A stretch of 64,000 bases of DNA from an uncultured Caulobacterales bacterium (GTDB lineage Bacteria > Pseudomonadota > Alphaproteobacteria > Caulobacterales > Caulobacteraceae), in the NCBI GenBank assembly GCA_903900155.1, contig CAIUMD010000077.1:1-64000 (forward strand), read 5' to 3'. Made by a program: the position numbers and the translations under genes. The notes under the pieces were generated by a model that was not told the origin of the DNA, ran no database searches, and worked only from the letters and a program-made list of their open reading frames with translations. Below, piece after piece: positions 56,858 through 64,000 of the stretch; within the stretch, counting starts at the first letter, position 1; each line of letters starts with the position of its first letter.

Positions 56858-57973
56858 TCACATTCTGGTTCGGCGCGAGTCTTGTTCAGTGCGCAACGAC
56901 GCGACCGCGCCAGCGCACGATCGGAGAGCCTGGGGCCTTCGGAACCAAAATGTCCAAACGCTCAATGTGCCCAGTAAGCAAAGTGCCAGCCCCGAGGCGG
57001 TCATGACGATCCGGTAAGGCAGGCCCCCCACCTTCGCAGCGTGCAGCGGGTAGACAGCATTGAATATTTGGGCGCCCCGCGGCATCGATAGGGCGTCCCG
57101 CGCCTCCACCAGTCGCCCGTCGCTTGCGTCGAACCAAAGGGTGGACCGGCCATTGGGCAGCCATTCCGGCGCTTGCCTCATGCGAATGGAGATCAGGCCA
57201 CCAGGCTTCTCAGGCAGGCTGAGCACGCGGAATTCCGCATCTGGGAAGCGCCGGCGAGCCTCTCCAAAAATCCGCGTCCAGTTTAGCTGCTGAGTCGAAG
57301 CGCCGCCCCTGGCTTGCGGCGCTGCGAGCGAGCCGCGAAGCTCTACGGAGGGTCCCCAGGGGGTCAGCAGCACGTCCGCCACCGGCCGCAGCGTCATCAT
57401 GGCGCCTGTGAGCAGCGACAGCGTCAGCAGCGGTGCGACCACTACGCCAAAATCGCGGTGCTGACGAAGAATCCTCGGGCGATCCATCCGCGCCGGCCAC
57501 AGCCGAAACGCGAACGTTCTGCGTCTGATCCACCACAGGATCAGGCCAGTAGCGACGAAACCCAGCCCGATAAGAGCCACCCACCCCGCGACGAGCGCAC
57601 CCGTCTTGCCTGCCAGCAAGTAGTGGTGAAGATCGAACAGCCAGAGTTCCGGCCGGTCCCACTTGTCGCCCCATTGCGCCACGATGGCGCCAGACTGATC
57701 CGCGTATGCGCCAGCCTCGCCGGTGAAACGCACCCGATGCAGGCCGAAATCCTTTGATGCGAACGTGATCGAGTTCGGCCGCGGCGACGCCGCCAGTAGC
57801 CGCTCGACCGACCCCACTACGACCGCCAGGTCCTGCAGCTGAGCGTCACGAGCGTGCGGAAGGATGACCCAGGCGTCCCTGTGGACCAAAATAGCCCCCG
57901 AAAGCCCCAGCGCCGCCAGCAGGAGTCCAAGCAGGCCACCCGTCCAGCGGTGCAGCAGATCCACAAACTTCAT
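56858..57973 (-). CDS. PepSY-associated TM helix protein (iron uptake partner)
   Basis: The 371-residue product has about four membrane helices: FVDLLHRWTGGLLGLLLAAL at the start, a periplasmic PepSY-like part, ALVAGWVALIGLGFVATGLI, FGVVVAPLLTLSLLTGAMM and RIVMTASGLALCLLGTLSVW. Conserved histidines occur in WLFDLHHYLLAG and RQHRDFG. Members next to TonB receptors are thought to reduce ferric siderophores at the inner membrane. It begins 25 bases after the receptor stop; ATG 57973 is preferred to GTG 57976. Confidence 0.87.
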   Translation of the reverse strand: MKFVDLLHRWTGGLLGLLLAALGLSGAILVHRDAWVILPHARDAQLQDLAVVVGSVERLLAASPRPNSITFASKDFGLHRVRFTGEAGAYADQSGAIVAQWGDKWDRPELWLFDLHHYLLAGKTGALVAGWVALIGLGFVATGLILWWIRRRTFAFRLWPARMDRPRILRQHRDFGVVVAPLLTLSLLTGAMMTLRPVADVLLTPWGPSVELRGSLAAPQARGGASTQQLNWTRIFGEARRRFPDAEFRVLSLPEKPGGLISIRMRQAPEWLPNGRSTLWFDASDGRLVEARDALSMPRGAQIFNAVYPLHAAKVGGLPYRIVMTASGLALCLLGTLSVWTFWFRRPQALRSCAGAVASLRTEQDSRRTRM

Positions 57974-57998
57974 CACGCGCCCGTTTGCCGGAGCCGGC

Positions 57999-60149
57999 CT
58001 AGAAAGTGCGTTGCCACCGGAGGGAAACCGCGCGACCGCGGCCCGCCACGTAGTCGGTGTCGCTCACAAACGTAGAGGTCTGGGAGAAATAGGTGAGATA
58101 GTACTCATCGAAAAGATTAGAAACTGCCAAGGTAAACCTGCCTAGATTGTCGCGTTCGTAGCTGACCAGAGCGTCCATCAGCGTGTAGCCATTGAAGTTG
58201 TGCTGGGGCAGACCGCCATCGAATTTGCGGTCGAACAAATGGGACAGCTGCACGCGCCCCATGAATCCGCGCCCGAAGGGCGTCTGGGCGTAGAGGTTCA
58301 CCCGATCCGGCGAGATGTTTCGGCCATCGAGATCCTTATCAAGCCGGCCGTCCGCGTTGCTGTCGTAGCGGCCCTCAAGGGCGGCGTAAGAACCCCCCAC
58401 CTTTGCGCCACCGGGGAAGCTGTAGCTTGTGGCGACTTCGAAGCCTTTGATGCGGGTCTTTTCCCGCTGGACCACCCCGGCTCCCCCGATCACCTGGATC
58501 CGCGATCCCAGCTCAGACGCCGACCAGAAATAGCTCGCAGACAGTTCCAGGCGGTTCGCACGATAGCTGGCGCCGACTTCGATGTTGTCGGCGATCACCG
58601 GCTGTAGATCGACGAGACCATTCACCGTCTGCCCGGGAGTGCGCACCGCGCGGAGGATCAAGCCGGCATCGGGCATAGTGAAACCCTGCGCGTAAGAGGT
58701 GAACAGGGAAAGCCCCTCCACCGGCTCGACCACCACGCCAGCATTGGTCAGCAACTTGTTGAAGCTCGGCGATCCACCCCGCACGGAGGTGCGGTTCGCG
58801 CTGGCGATGGTTGTGAAATCCGGAACTTCAAGCTTGGCGTTTTCGTAACGCAGCCCGCCGGACACTCGCACGCGCTCAGCGAATAATTTTTGCTCAAGCT
58901 GAACGAACGGGGCCCAGCCTCGATAGATCATCTTGGGGACCCAAAGGCGCCCCGTCTGCGCCAGCTCTTGGAAGGTCTGGTCGTTCAACAGGTCGGCGCC
59001 GGCCACCACCTGCAGGCCTCGCCACAGCGTGTCCTGGCGCGCATAGGTGAGTTTGGCGCCGTACTTCTCTGAGCTCAGGGCCGATTGGTCGAACAGCGTG
59101 CCGACTGGCGCGATGGCTGAGTCCTGAAACACGGCGTTCCGGTTTCCGCCGTAGAGCGCATAGAAGTCGTAGTAGAAGCTCTGCAGGGTCAGCTCACCAC
59201 CGCCCAGATTTCTGTGCCGATAGGTGAGGGCTAGGTTCATGGCTTCGTTGCGTGTGGGATCGCCGTCTGGGACACCCTTCCTCGACGTTGCGGGAATGCC
59301 GCCTCTCACACTGCCCGGGATGCCAACGTAGTCACCGTCGCCGCCCTGCTCGAATAGGTTGGCCGTAAGCTCGAGGCGTTGGTCTTCATCGACATCGAAG
59401 CCAAGCTTGGAGAACAGGTTCCAGGCGCGGGTGTCCATGATGTCACCCTGCACCGTATCGACCCCCACCGGTCGACCACGGCCATCGTAGTAGAGATCGT
59501 TGATCTCGTAGGCTCCACCCACCACGAAGTCGAAGCGGTTCACCTTGCGGGCGGTCAGTAGCGACGCCTTCTGATGGAAGCCATTCGCCTGGAAATCGTC
59601 GGTCGTCAGATCGACAGCAGCACGGGTCAGCCATTTTCCGGTCTTAGGCGGGGCGACGGTGACGTAGTTGATCACGCCACCGGTGGCGCCCACGCCCTGG
59701 ATGGCGTTCGCCCCGTAGATCACCTCGACGCGATCGACGAAGGCTGGATCGACCGTGAAACCGCTCCGCTTGCCGTCACGCAGCGGCGTCGATTGGGGGA
59801 TACCGTCGACCATATACAAAGGCGTGCGGCCGCGCAGGGATTCGCCCGTGCTGGTCATCTTTTGCCGCCCTGGCGCGAAGCTCGGGATTGAGAAGCTCAG
59901 GCTGTCCACCAGGCTCGTGCTGACGGCGAGCTGGGTGTCGAGGACCTCACGATCGAGAACCCGCACGGTGTTCGGAATAGCCGTGATGGGAGTTGGCACG
60001 CGCGTCGCGGTGACGATCACTTCCTCAACACCGAGGTCCCGAGCGGCTTCGCCACCTGCGGGCGGTCGATCCGCTAGTTCCGCCGCCTGCACTGGAACCG
60101 CTGCCGCGGTAACAAGCAGCACCAGCTGAAGCCTCACTATAGTGCGCAT
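57999..60149 (-). CDS. TonB-dependent siderophore-type receptor
   Basis: The product is about 716 residues with a signal peptide (LQLVLLVTAAAVPVQAAE), TonB box-like VEEVIVTATRVPTPI, and the plug domain (TSTGESLRGRTPLYMVDGIP, VDRVEVIYGANAIQGVGATG, GVINYVT). A 22-strand type barrel ends in RGRAVSLRWQRTF, with C-terminal Phe. Ligand cannot be read from sequence; iron chelates are suggested by the PepSY partner. It is inserted in the plasmid module between the PemK/Phd genes and the ParB-domain gene. ATG 60149 follows GGGGGGCG. Confidence 0.9.
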   Translation of the reverse strand: MRTIVRLQLVLLVTAAAVPVQAAELADRPPAGGEAARDLGVEEVIVTATRVPTPITAIPNTVRVLDREVLDTQLAVSTSLVDSLSFSIPSFAPGRQKMTSTGESLRGRTPLYMVDGIPQSTPLRDGKRSGFTVDPAFVDRVEVIYGANAIQGVGATGGVINYVTVAPPKTGKWLTRAAVDLTTDDFQANGFHQKASLLTARKVNRFDFVVGGAYEINDLYYDGRGRPVGVDTVQGDIMDTRAWNLFSKLGFDVDEDQRLELTANLFEQGGDGDYVGIPGSVRGGIPATSRKGVPDGDPTRNEAMNLALTYRHRNLGGGELTLQSFYYDFYALYGGNRNAVFQDSAIAPVGTLFDQSALSSEKYGAKLTYARQDTLWRGLQVVAGADLLNDQTFQELAQTGRLWVPKMIYRGWAPFVQLEQKLFAERVRVSGGLRYENAKLEVPDFTTIASANRTSVRGGSPSFNKLLTNAGVVVEPVEGLSLFTSYAQGFTMPDAGLILRAVRTPGQTVNGLVDLQPVIADNIEVGASYRANRLELSASYFWSASELGSRIQVIGGAGVVQREKTRIKGFEVATSYSFPGGAKVGGSYAALEGRYDSNADGRLDKDLDGRNISPDRVNLYAQTPFGRGFMGRVQLSHLFDRKFDGGLPQHNFNGYTLMDALVSYERDNLGRFTLAVSNLFDEYYLTYFSQTSTFVSDTDYVAGRGRAVSLRWQRTF

Positions 60150-60186
60150 CACGCCCCCCGATTGATGGCCATGCGCTACAGCAGGC

Positions 60187-60394
60187 CTACTGCGATTGCA
60201 AGTCACTCTCAAAGAGGGGCGGAGCCTTTAGATCATAATGCCGCGCGGCGGGGAGCTGGAAGGCGAGCCACTGGCTGCAGTCGGCCCAGGTCAGGCTCTT
60301 GCGGGCGCCGAGGTCGACCGCCTGGGCCCCGCCGCCGTAGGCGTCGAGCGGCCCACGTCGAGCAGCAGGAAAAAAGGGTGGAATAGCCGGCCAT
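60187..60394 (-). pseudogene. Small plasmid gene with a homopolymer frameshift
   Basis: ATG 60394 with GGAGG upstream starts MAGYSTLF. At the run of six T on the minus strand (60370-60375) the frame is lost. Skipping one T gives a continuous 68-residue protein: RGPLDAYGGGAQAVDLGARK, SLTWADCSQWLAFQLPAARH, YDLKAPPLFESDLQSQ, with TAG at 60187. The 208-bp length is one more than a multiple of three. Either the extra T is a sequencing error or the gene is freshly broken. No family recognised. Confidence 0.5.
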
Positions 60395-60412
60395 GCCGGC
60401 CTCCAGAAAGGG

Positions 60413-60441
60413 CGACAGCCCGGCCGTCGGCTGGGCTGTCG
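60413..60441 (-). terminator. Hairpin after the ParB-domain gene
   Basis: CGACAGCCC and GGGCTGTCG form a perfect 9-bp stem around 11 bases, located 25 bases after the stop of the gene at 60466 and just before the small gene at 60394. It may end transcription of the former or be the leader hairpin of the latter. Confidence 0.45.
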
Positions 60442-60465
60442 CTTTAGGTGAGCGGGGAGGGGTGG

Positions 60466-62466
60466 TCAGGCGGCGATCCGAGCCGCAGGCTCCATCCCAG
60501 CGGGATCGTCCGCGGCCGGATCGACCGCAACGTCGTCGTCCTTGCTCGCGTCGACCTCGATCGCCCGGTCCCAGGCCAGCGCGGCCGGCGCCCCTTGGCG
60601 TTCGGCCGCCGCCTCGGCGACGAACGTCACCAGCTCGTCCTTCTTCAGGCCCTTGGCCCGATCGTCCTCGACCTCCATCTCGTCGAGCAGCCCCAGAAGC
60701 TGCTTCTTGGAATGGACGGCCAGGTAGACCTCGTCCGGCGTCCAGTGCGCCGAGATGTCGGCGCCGCAGAGGGCGGCGATCTCGGCGGCCTCGGCCCGGG
60801 CCGCATGCCGCAGCGAGGTGGTGCGGCCCTCCCGGACGTTCAGCGAGATGGCTGTCAGCTCGGCCATCAGCGCCATCTTGTCCCCGTGGGCCAGGGTCTC
60901 GACCCAGGGGATCGGCCGCAGTCCGCTGGCCTTGTAGGCGGCGCGGCGTGCGTCCAGCCGGGCGCGCACCTCGCCGTCCAGGGCGGGGATCGAGGGCGTC
61001 GAGCCGCGGCGATAGCCGGTGGCGTTGATGGCCGCCGCCGACTCCTCGATGCCGCCCGAGCTGTGCAGCGCCAGGTTCTTGAACAGCTGGGCCACCAGCA
61101 CGGTCAGGGCCGCCCCAGGATCGTCGGCCAGGTCGCGGATCAGGCCGCGCGTGGCGACGTCGGTGCGAGTCTCGTGGAAGATGTGACTGGACCCTTCGAC
61201 CTCCACGTCGGCGCGCGGGACTTCGACGTCGTTGGAGGCGCGGCCGTAGCCGCCCGAGGGCGCGCCGTCGTCGTCCTCCTCTTCCTCGCCCTCGATCTCG
61301 TCGGGCAGCTCCTCGGCCGGGATCGGGACTGAATAGAAGGTCGCCGACACCCCGTAGCCGTCGGCCGGAGTCAGGAGGACCGCCCCCAGCCGGCTGCGGG
61401 TCAGGGGCGCCCCATCGACCGCCATCTGGGCGCTGAACAGCGGGCAGAGCGCCGCCGGCGCCTCTTCCGAGAGCGCCTCGACATCCTGCAGCTCGCCGGC
61501 GACGCGGACCACCTCCGCGCGCGCCGCCGCCAGCGCCTCGGCCTGGGCTTCGCTCAGGTCGCGCCCGTAGACGTAGGGCAGGTTGAAGAAGCCGTCCGGC
61601 GCGCGATAGCCGCCGTCTCGGCCGACATAGACGGCCAGGCCCGCCGCCTTCAGATGCTCCACGATCGGCTCGATGCGCGCCCGCCAGGCGCCCTGCAGGA
61701 TCTCCGGATCGAGCAGGCTGTCGGGAAGCTCGCCGAACAGGTCGGTCGAGACCCGTCCGCCGGCCGCGACATAGCGCTCCATGCCGACCAGCACGAAGCG
61801 GTCGTCCTGGACCGTGGCGCGATCGCCCTCGACCACGTGGCGCAGCTGGTAGTCGTGGAAATGCCCATCGAGCGCGGTCTGGGCGATCTCGGCCTGCTGC
61901 TTCTTGTCGGGCAGGCGCGCGAACAGCCGCACCTGCTTCAGGGTCAGCCGGCCCTGGCGCAGGGCCTTCAATACGCTCGGGTGGACGGCGGCCAGGGCCT
62001 CCAGCCGCTTGATCTCCAGCTCGGCGTAGCCCAGGGCGCGGGCGATGCCGGCGGTGTCCATCTTGGCTTTGCGCAGCTTGCCGATGGCGCCGATGATGTC
62101 GGCGATGTGGACCGGCGCGACCTCGGCGTTGGGCAGGACGATGGCCGCGGCCTGCTGGCCCTTGCTCACTGCCAGTTTGCAGACGACGGGATAGTCGTCG
62201 TCGAGGTCGCCGCGATCACGCAGCGCCAGCAGGGCGAAGCGCCGGCGGCGGCCGTCGAGGGCCATGAACGGCTGCTCGCCCTTGCGACCCGCCCGCACGA
62301 TCGGCGGGATCAGGACGCCGGCGGCGAGCACGGTCTCGGCGAGCTGCGGCACGCCGTCGTCGGCCGGTTCCTGGAAACGGAGGTTCTCCGGCGCGAGGCC
62401 GAGGTCGCCGAGGCGGACGGTGATGTCGTCCATCGGGGTGACGGACGCGGACTGGATGTCGGTCAT
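60466..62466 (-). CDS. Large ParB-domain plasmid protein
   Basis: The product has 666 residues. The N-terminal ParB-type domain has [20 protein letters not shown] and [20 protein letters not shown] (the GxRR-like box). Next is a helical region with [20 protein letters not shown] and [20 protein letters not shown], a helix-turn-helix like that of ParB. A long C-terminal region has no known match and a very acidic patch ([17 protein letters not shown]). It is distinct from the true ParB at 41876 and has no ParA partner. Such proteins accompany ArdC and Strawberry-notch genes on alphaproteobacterial plasmids. Confidence 0.82.
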   Translation of the reverse strand: MTDIQSASVTPMDDITVRLGDLGLAPENLRFQEPADDGVPQLAETVLAAGVLIPPIVRAGRKGEQPFMALDGRRRRFALLALRDRGDLDDDYPVVCKLAVSKGQQAAAIVLPNAEVAPVHIADIIGAIGKLRKAKMDTAGIARALGYAELEIKRLEALAAVHPSVLKALRQGRLTLKQVRLFARLPDKKQQAEIAQTALDGHFHDYQLRHVVEGDRATVQDDRFVLVGMERYVAAGGRVSTDLFGELPDSLLDPEILQGAWRARIEPIVEHLKAAGLAVYVGRDGGYRAPDGFFNLPYVYGRDLSEAQAEALAAARAEVVRVAGELQDVEALSEEAPAALCPLFSAQMAVDGAPLTRSRLGAVLLTPADGYGVSATFYSVPIPAEELPDEIEGEEEEDDDGAPSGGYGRASNDVEVPRADVEVEGSSHIFHETRTDVATRGLIRDLADDPGAALTVLVAQLFKNLALHSSGGIEESAAAINATGYRRGSTPSIPALDGEVRARLDARRAAYKASGLRPIPWVETLAHGDKMALMAELTAISLNVREGRTTSLRHAARAEAAEIAALCGADISAHWTPDEVYLAVHSKKQLLGLLDEMEVEDDRAKGLKKDELVTFVAEAAAERQGAPAALAWDRAIEVDASKDDDVAVDPAADDPAGMEPAARIAA

Positions 62467-62570
62467 GGGGATCAGGCTCCAGCGCCTGGGCGAGGGTCAT
62501 CCTGCCCCTGGGCGCGCCCACCCCAGCCCTTCCTCCGGCCTTTAGCGGGGTCCGGCCAGGCGCCGGCCCC

Positions 62571-63458
62571 TCAGGCGGGCCGCGCCGCCTCGTTCCAGTC
62601 TCCATGCGGCTCCGGCGGCAAGGCGATGGTCGGCGTCACGCCCTGGCGGCGCAGCCGCGCGGCCAGAATCTCGGCCGACGCCTCGCCGTCCTTGCCCCGG
62701 TCCGCGGCGATCAACACCTTCCGCACGCCCTCCGGCGCGGACCAGGTCTTCAGGTTGCGCGTCGACTGCAGCGCCCAGCCGGGCAGGCCGAAGCGTTCGG
62801 TCGCCGACAAGGTGGTGAACACCCCTTCGGCGACCAGCATCTCCGGCGCGGCCGGGTCGAGCCGCACGGCGCTGCCGGGCGGGACCAGGCCCACGGTCTT
62901 GCGCGGCAGCCGCAGGTCCAGCGCCCGCTGACCGTTGGCGGCCAGATAGGTGACCTCCACGGCGCTGAACGACCCGTCGGCGGCGCTGATCGCCACCAGC
63001 AGGGCCGGGCGGCGAAAGCGGCTCTCGGCATAGGCGGAGACCGGCGTCTCGCCGCCGTGACGCAGGACCTGCGGCCCGGGCAGCGCGCGCTGGATGTGGC
63101 GCAGGCGGCAATGCCGCTCGGCCAGCGCGCCGGCGACCGGTCGGCCGGCCTCCCACAGACGCCGGGCGGCGTCGAGCCGGCGGACGTCCGGCTCGGGCGC
63201 GCCCGCTCGGTCGTCGCCCGGGCCGAACGACACCGAACGCGGCGCATTGTGGGCGTCGATCAGGCGCTTGGCGCGCAGGTCGTCGAGCACGGCCTGCCAG
63301 TCGCCGTCGCCGAAGGTGTGGACGATGACCCGATCGTCCTTCAGCAGCAGCGACACGGAACGGTCGGCGCGGCTGTGGCCGGGCGCCGGAATGTTGGCGC
63401 GCCGGCCCCCGTCGTAGAGGTCGCCGCCCAGCACCTCGACGATCGCCCTCAAGGACAT
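62571..63458 (-). CDS. Toprim-domain (DUF7146-like) plasmid protein
   Basis: The 295-residue product has an N-terminal zinc-finger-less primase-like part (ANIPAPGHSRADRSVSLLLK, VIVHTFGDGDWQAVLDDLRA) and a Toprim domain: PEMLVAEGVFTTLSATERFG (catalytic Glu) and VRKVLIAADRGKDGEASAEI (Asp pair). Toprim proteins of this type are linked to phage and plasmid primases. The usual zinc ribbon is not visible. It lies 104 bases upstream of the ParB-domain gene, with a GC-rich leader between them. Confidence 0.8.
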   Translation of the reverse strand: MSLRAIVEVLGGDLYDGGRRANIPAPGHSRADRSVSLLLKDDRVIVHTFGDGDWQAVLDDLRAKRLIDAHNAPRSVSFGPGDDRAGAPEPDVRRLDAARRLWEAGRPVAGALAERHCRLRHIQRALPGPQVLRHGGETPVSAYAESRFRRPALLVAISAADGSFSAVEVTYLAANGQRALDLRLPRKTVGLVPPGSAVRLDPAAPEMLVAEGVFTTLSATERFGLPGWALQSTRNLKTWSAPEGVRKVLIAADRGKDGEASAEILAARLRRQGVTPTIALPPEPHGDWNEAARPA

Positions 63459-63519
63459 GGCCGACGCTCCGGCCGCGGGGGTTGCGCAGATCTCGGCATG
63501 GTCTCGGCTCCTCGGCGTC

Positions 63520-63560
63520 TGCGACGCTCCTCTGTTCGCCCCCCGCCGCCCTTCCCCAAC
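63520..63560 (-). promoter_or_regulatory. Leader dyad upstream of the Toprim gene
   Basis: On the minus strand the purine-rich tract GGTTGGGGAAGGGCGGCGGG is followed by GAGCGTCGCAGACGCC, a near-perfect dyad (GCGTC/GACGC). It resembles the tract-plus-dyad leaders of gcrA, ardC and the Strawberry-notch gene. Coordinates are approximate. Confidence 0.35.
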
Positions 63561-63573
63561 CTTTGGCGGACCT

Positions 63574-63804
63574 TCAGCTAGGTCCGTCCTCGTCCCGGCC
63601 CGGGAAGGCCAGGTACAGCATGATCGCGGCCCCGGCCGCGCCCAGCGCCCACCAGGTCAGAGGGCCTGGCCGCTCCGGATCGGCCAGGGTGTCGGCGACG
63701 GTCACCCCGACCATCAGGATCGGCACGGCCAGCAACAGCTCGCGGGCACGTCGCCAGAGGCGCCCGAACCGGGCGCGGCGGGTCGTCGACGTCGGGCCGT
63801 CCAT
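63574..63804 (-). CDS. Small two-span membrane protein, 76 aa
   Basis: The product has a basic N-terminus (RRARFGRLWRRARELLLAVP) and two hydrophobic segments (ELLLAVPILMVGVTVAD; WWALGAAGAAIMLYLAFPG), inside-positive. No family recognised. ATG 63804 follows GGAGG. Its leader carries CCGGTCC/CGGACCGG, a perfect dyad around 63825-63845. Beyond it (63850-64000) no gene is visible to the window end. Confidence 0.65.
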   Translation of the reverse strand: MDGPTSTTRRARFGRLWRRARELLLAVPILMVGVTVADTLADPERPGPLTWWALGAAGAAIMLYLAFPGRDEDGPS

Positions 63805-64000
63805 CGTGCCTCCTGGAGCGTCCGGTCCGAGCGAGGACCGGCGTTCGGGCAGGCCAGGAGCGGCGACCCATCGTCAGGCGTGCCGCAGCACCGGAAAGAG
63901 CATGGCCCTTTTCGTCTAGAAAGTCACCTATCGCACCCTCGAAACCTCCGCGGAGCGACAGCCCGTGGGGATATGGTTCGCTCCCCGTTGAAGCCCAGCC

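Noticed and set aside
56823..56861. Antitoxin start at ATG 56861 overlapping the PepSY stop
   Set aside because: A GTG at 56822 has a much better ribosome site, and the upstream codons cover a promoter/operator-like dyad.
1..64000. tRNA or rRNA genes
   Set aside because: No tRNA cloverleaf or rRNA core sequence was recognised on either strand by reading; a covariance search was not possible.

Overview
The window is high-GC DNA that looks like part of a large conjugative plasmid (or chromid) of an alphaproteobacterium, most likely Caulobacterales. The Caulobacterales assignment is inference. It rests on a GcrA-type regulator, FlgC, the alphaproteobacterial style of the TraG/TrbB/MobQ transfer genes, and the high GC content. 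Plasmid status rests on an iteron origin with a Rep_3-type initiator, parAB with centromere-like palindromes, a relaxase with a candidate oriT, and several toxin-antitoxin loci.

Positions 1-19000 are a metal-resistance island, mainly copper. It holds DUF411, an acyltransferase, the periplasmic CopA oxidase with outer-membrane CopB, a frame-disrupted AraC regulator, a methyltransferase, a tandem RTX protein, a second acyltransferase, a Csp-type copper storage protein, CopZ, a CusF-like protein, a YtkA/FixH-like protein, CueR, a P1B copper ATPase and a DUF305 protein. Two textbook MerR/CueR promoters (19-bp spacer over a CCTTCCC-N5-GGGAA dyad) drive copZ and the ATPase-cueR operon, and two weaker dyads lie elsewhere in the island. 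A CnrYXH-like anti-sigma/sensor/ECF-sigma operon follows, then a possible nuclease and small secreted proteins.

Positions 19000-23000 are mosaic: two XRE regulators around an 18-bp palindrome, a broken AbiEii toxin gene, a thioredoxin-reductase-like flavoprotein and an orphan flgC. Positions 22951-30428 are conjugation genes: a stub of trbC, trbB, traG, a MobQ relaxase, the oriT candidate, a TraD-like accessory gene, a SleB-like wall hydrolase, TraF and SSB. The trb operon is cut directly after trbB.

Positions 30799-38252 are one transposon with complete ends. It has long inverted repeats, a perfect 6-bp target duplication (CCTAGC), a DDE transposase, an AAA ATPase and a serine resolvase. 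It carries chrA, a DUF1259 tandem protein, a Rap1a-like protein and a decayed chrC/SOD gene. Next come the iterons and repA, the par locus with four AATTGCACCGGTGCAATT-type palindromes, an orphan AbiEi, and hipBA.

Positions 45600-63800, almost all on the minus strand, are a plasmid module of unknown overall purpose: DUF2493 (SLOG), a DpdA-like protein, GcrA, DUF6927, ArdC, a fused methyltransferase/Strawberry-notch helicase, a ParB-domain protein and a Toprim protein. A PemK/Phd toxin-antitoxin pair and a TonB receptor with a PepSY protein interrupt it. Many genes of the module have GC-rich hairpin leaders. The leaders of ssb, the 72-aa gene and the DUF2493 gene share a CGCTGCGCT loop motif, and in the first two the outer stem covaries. 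I consider this the most likely undescribed element here.
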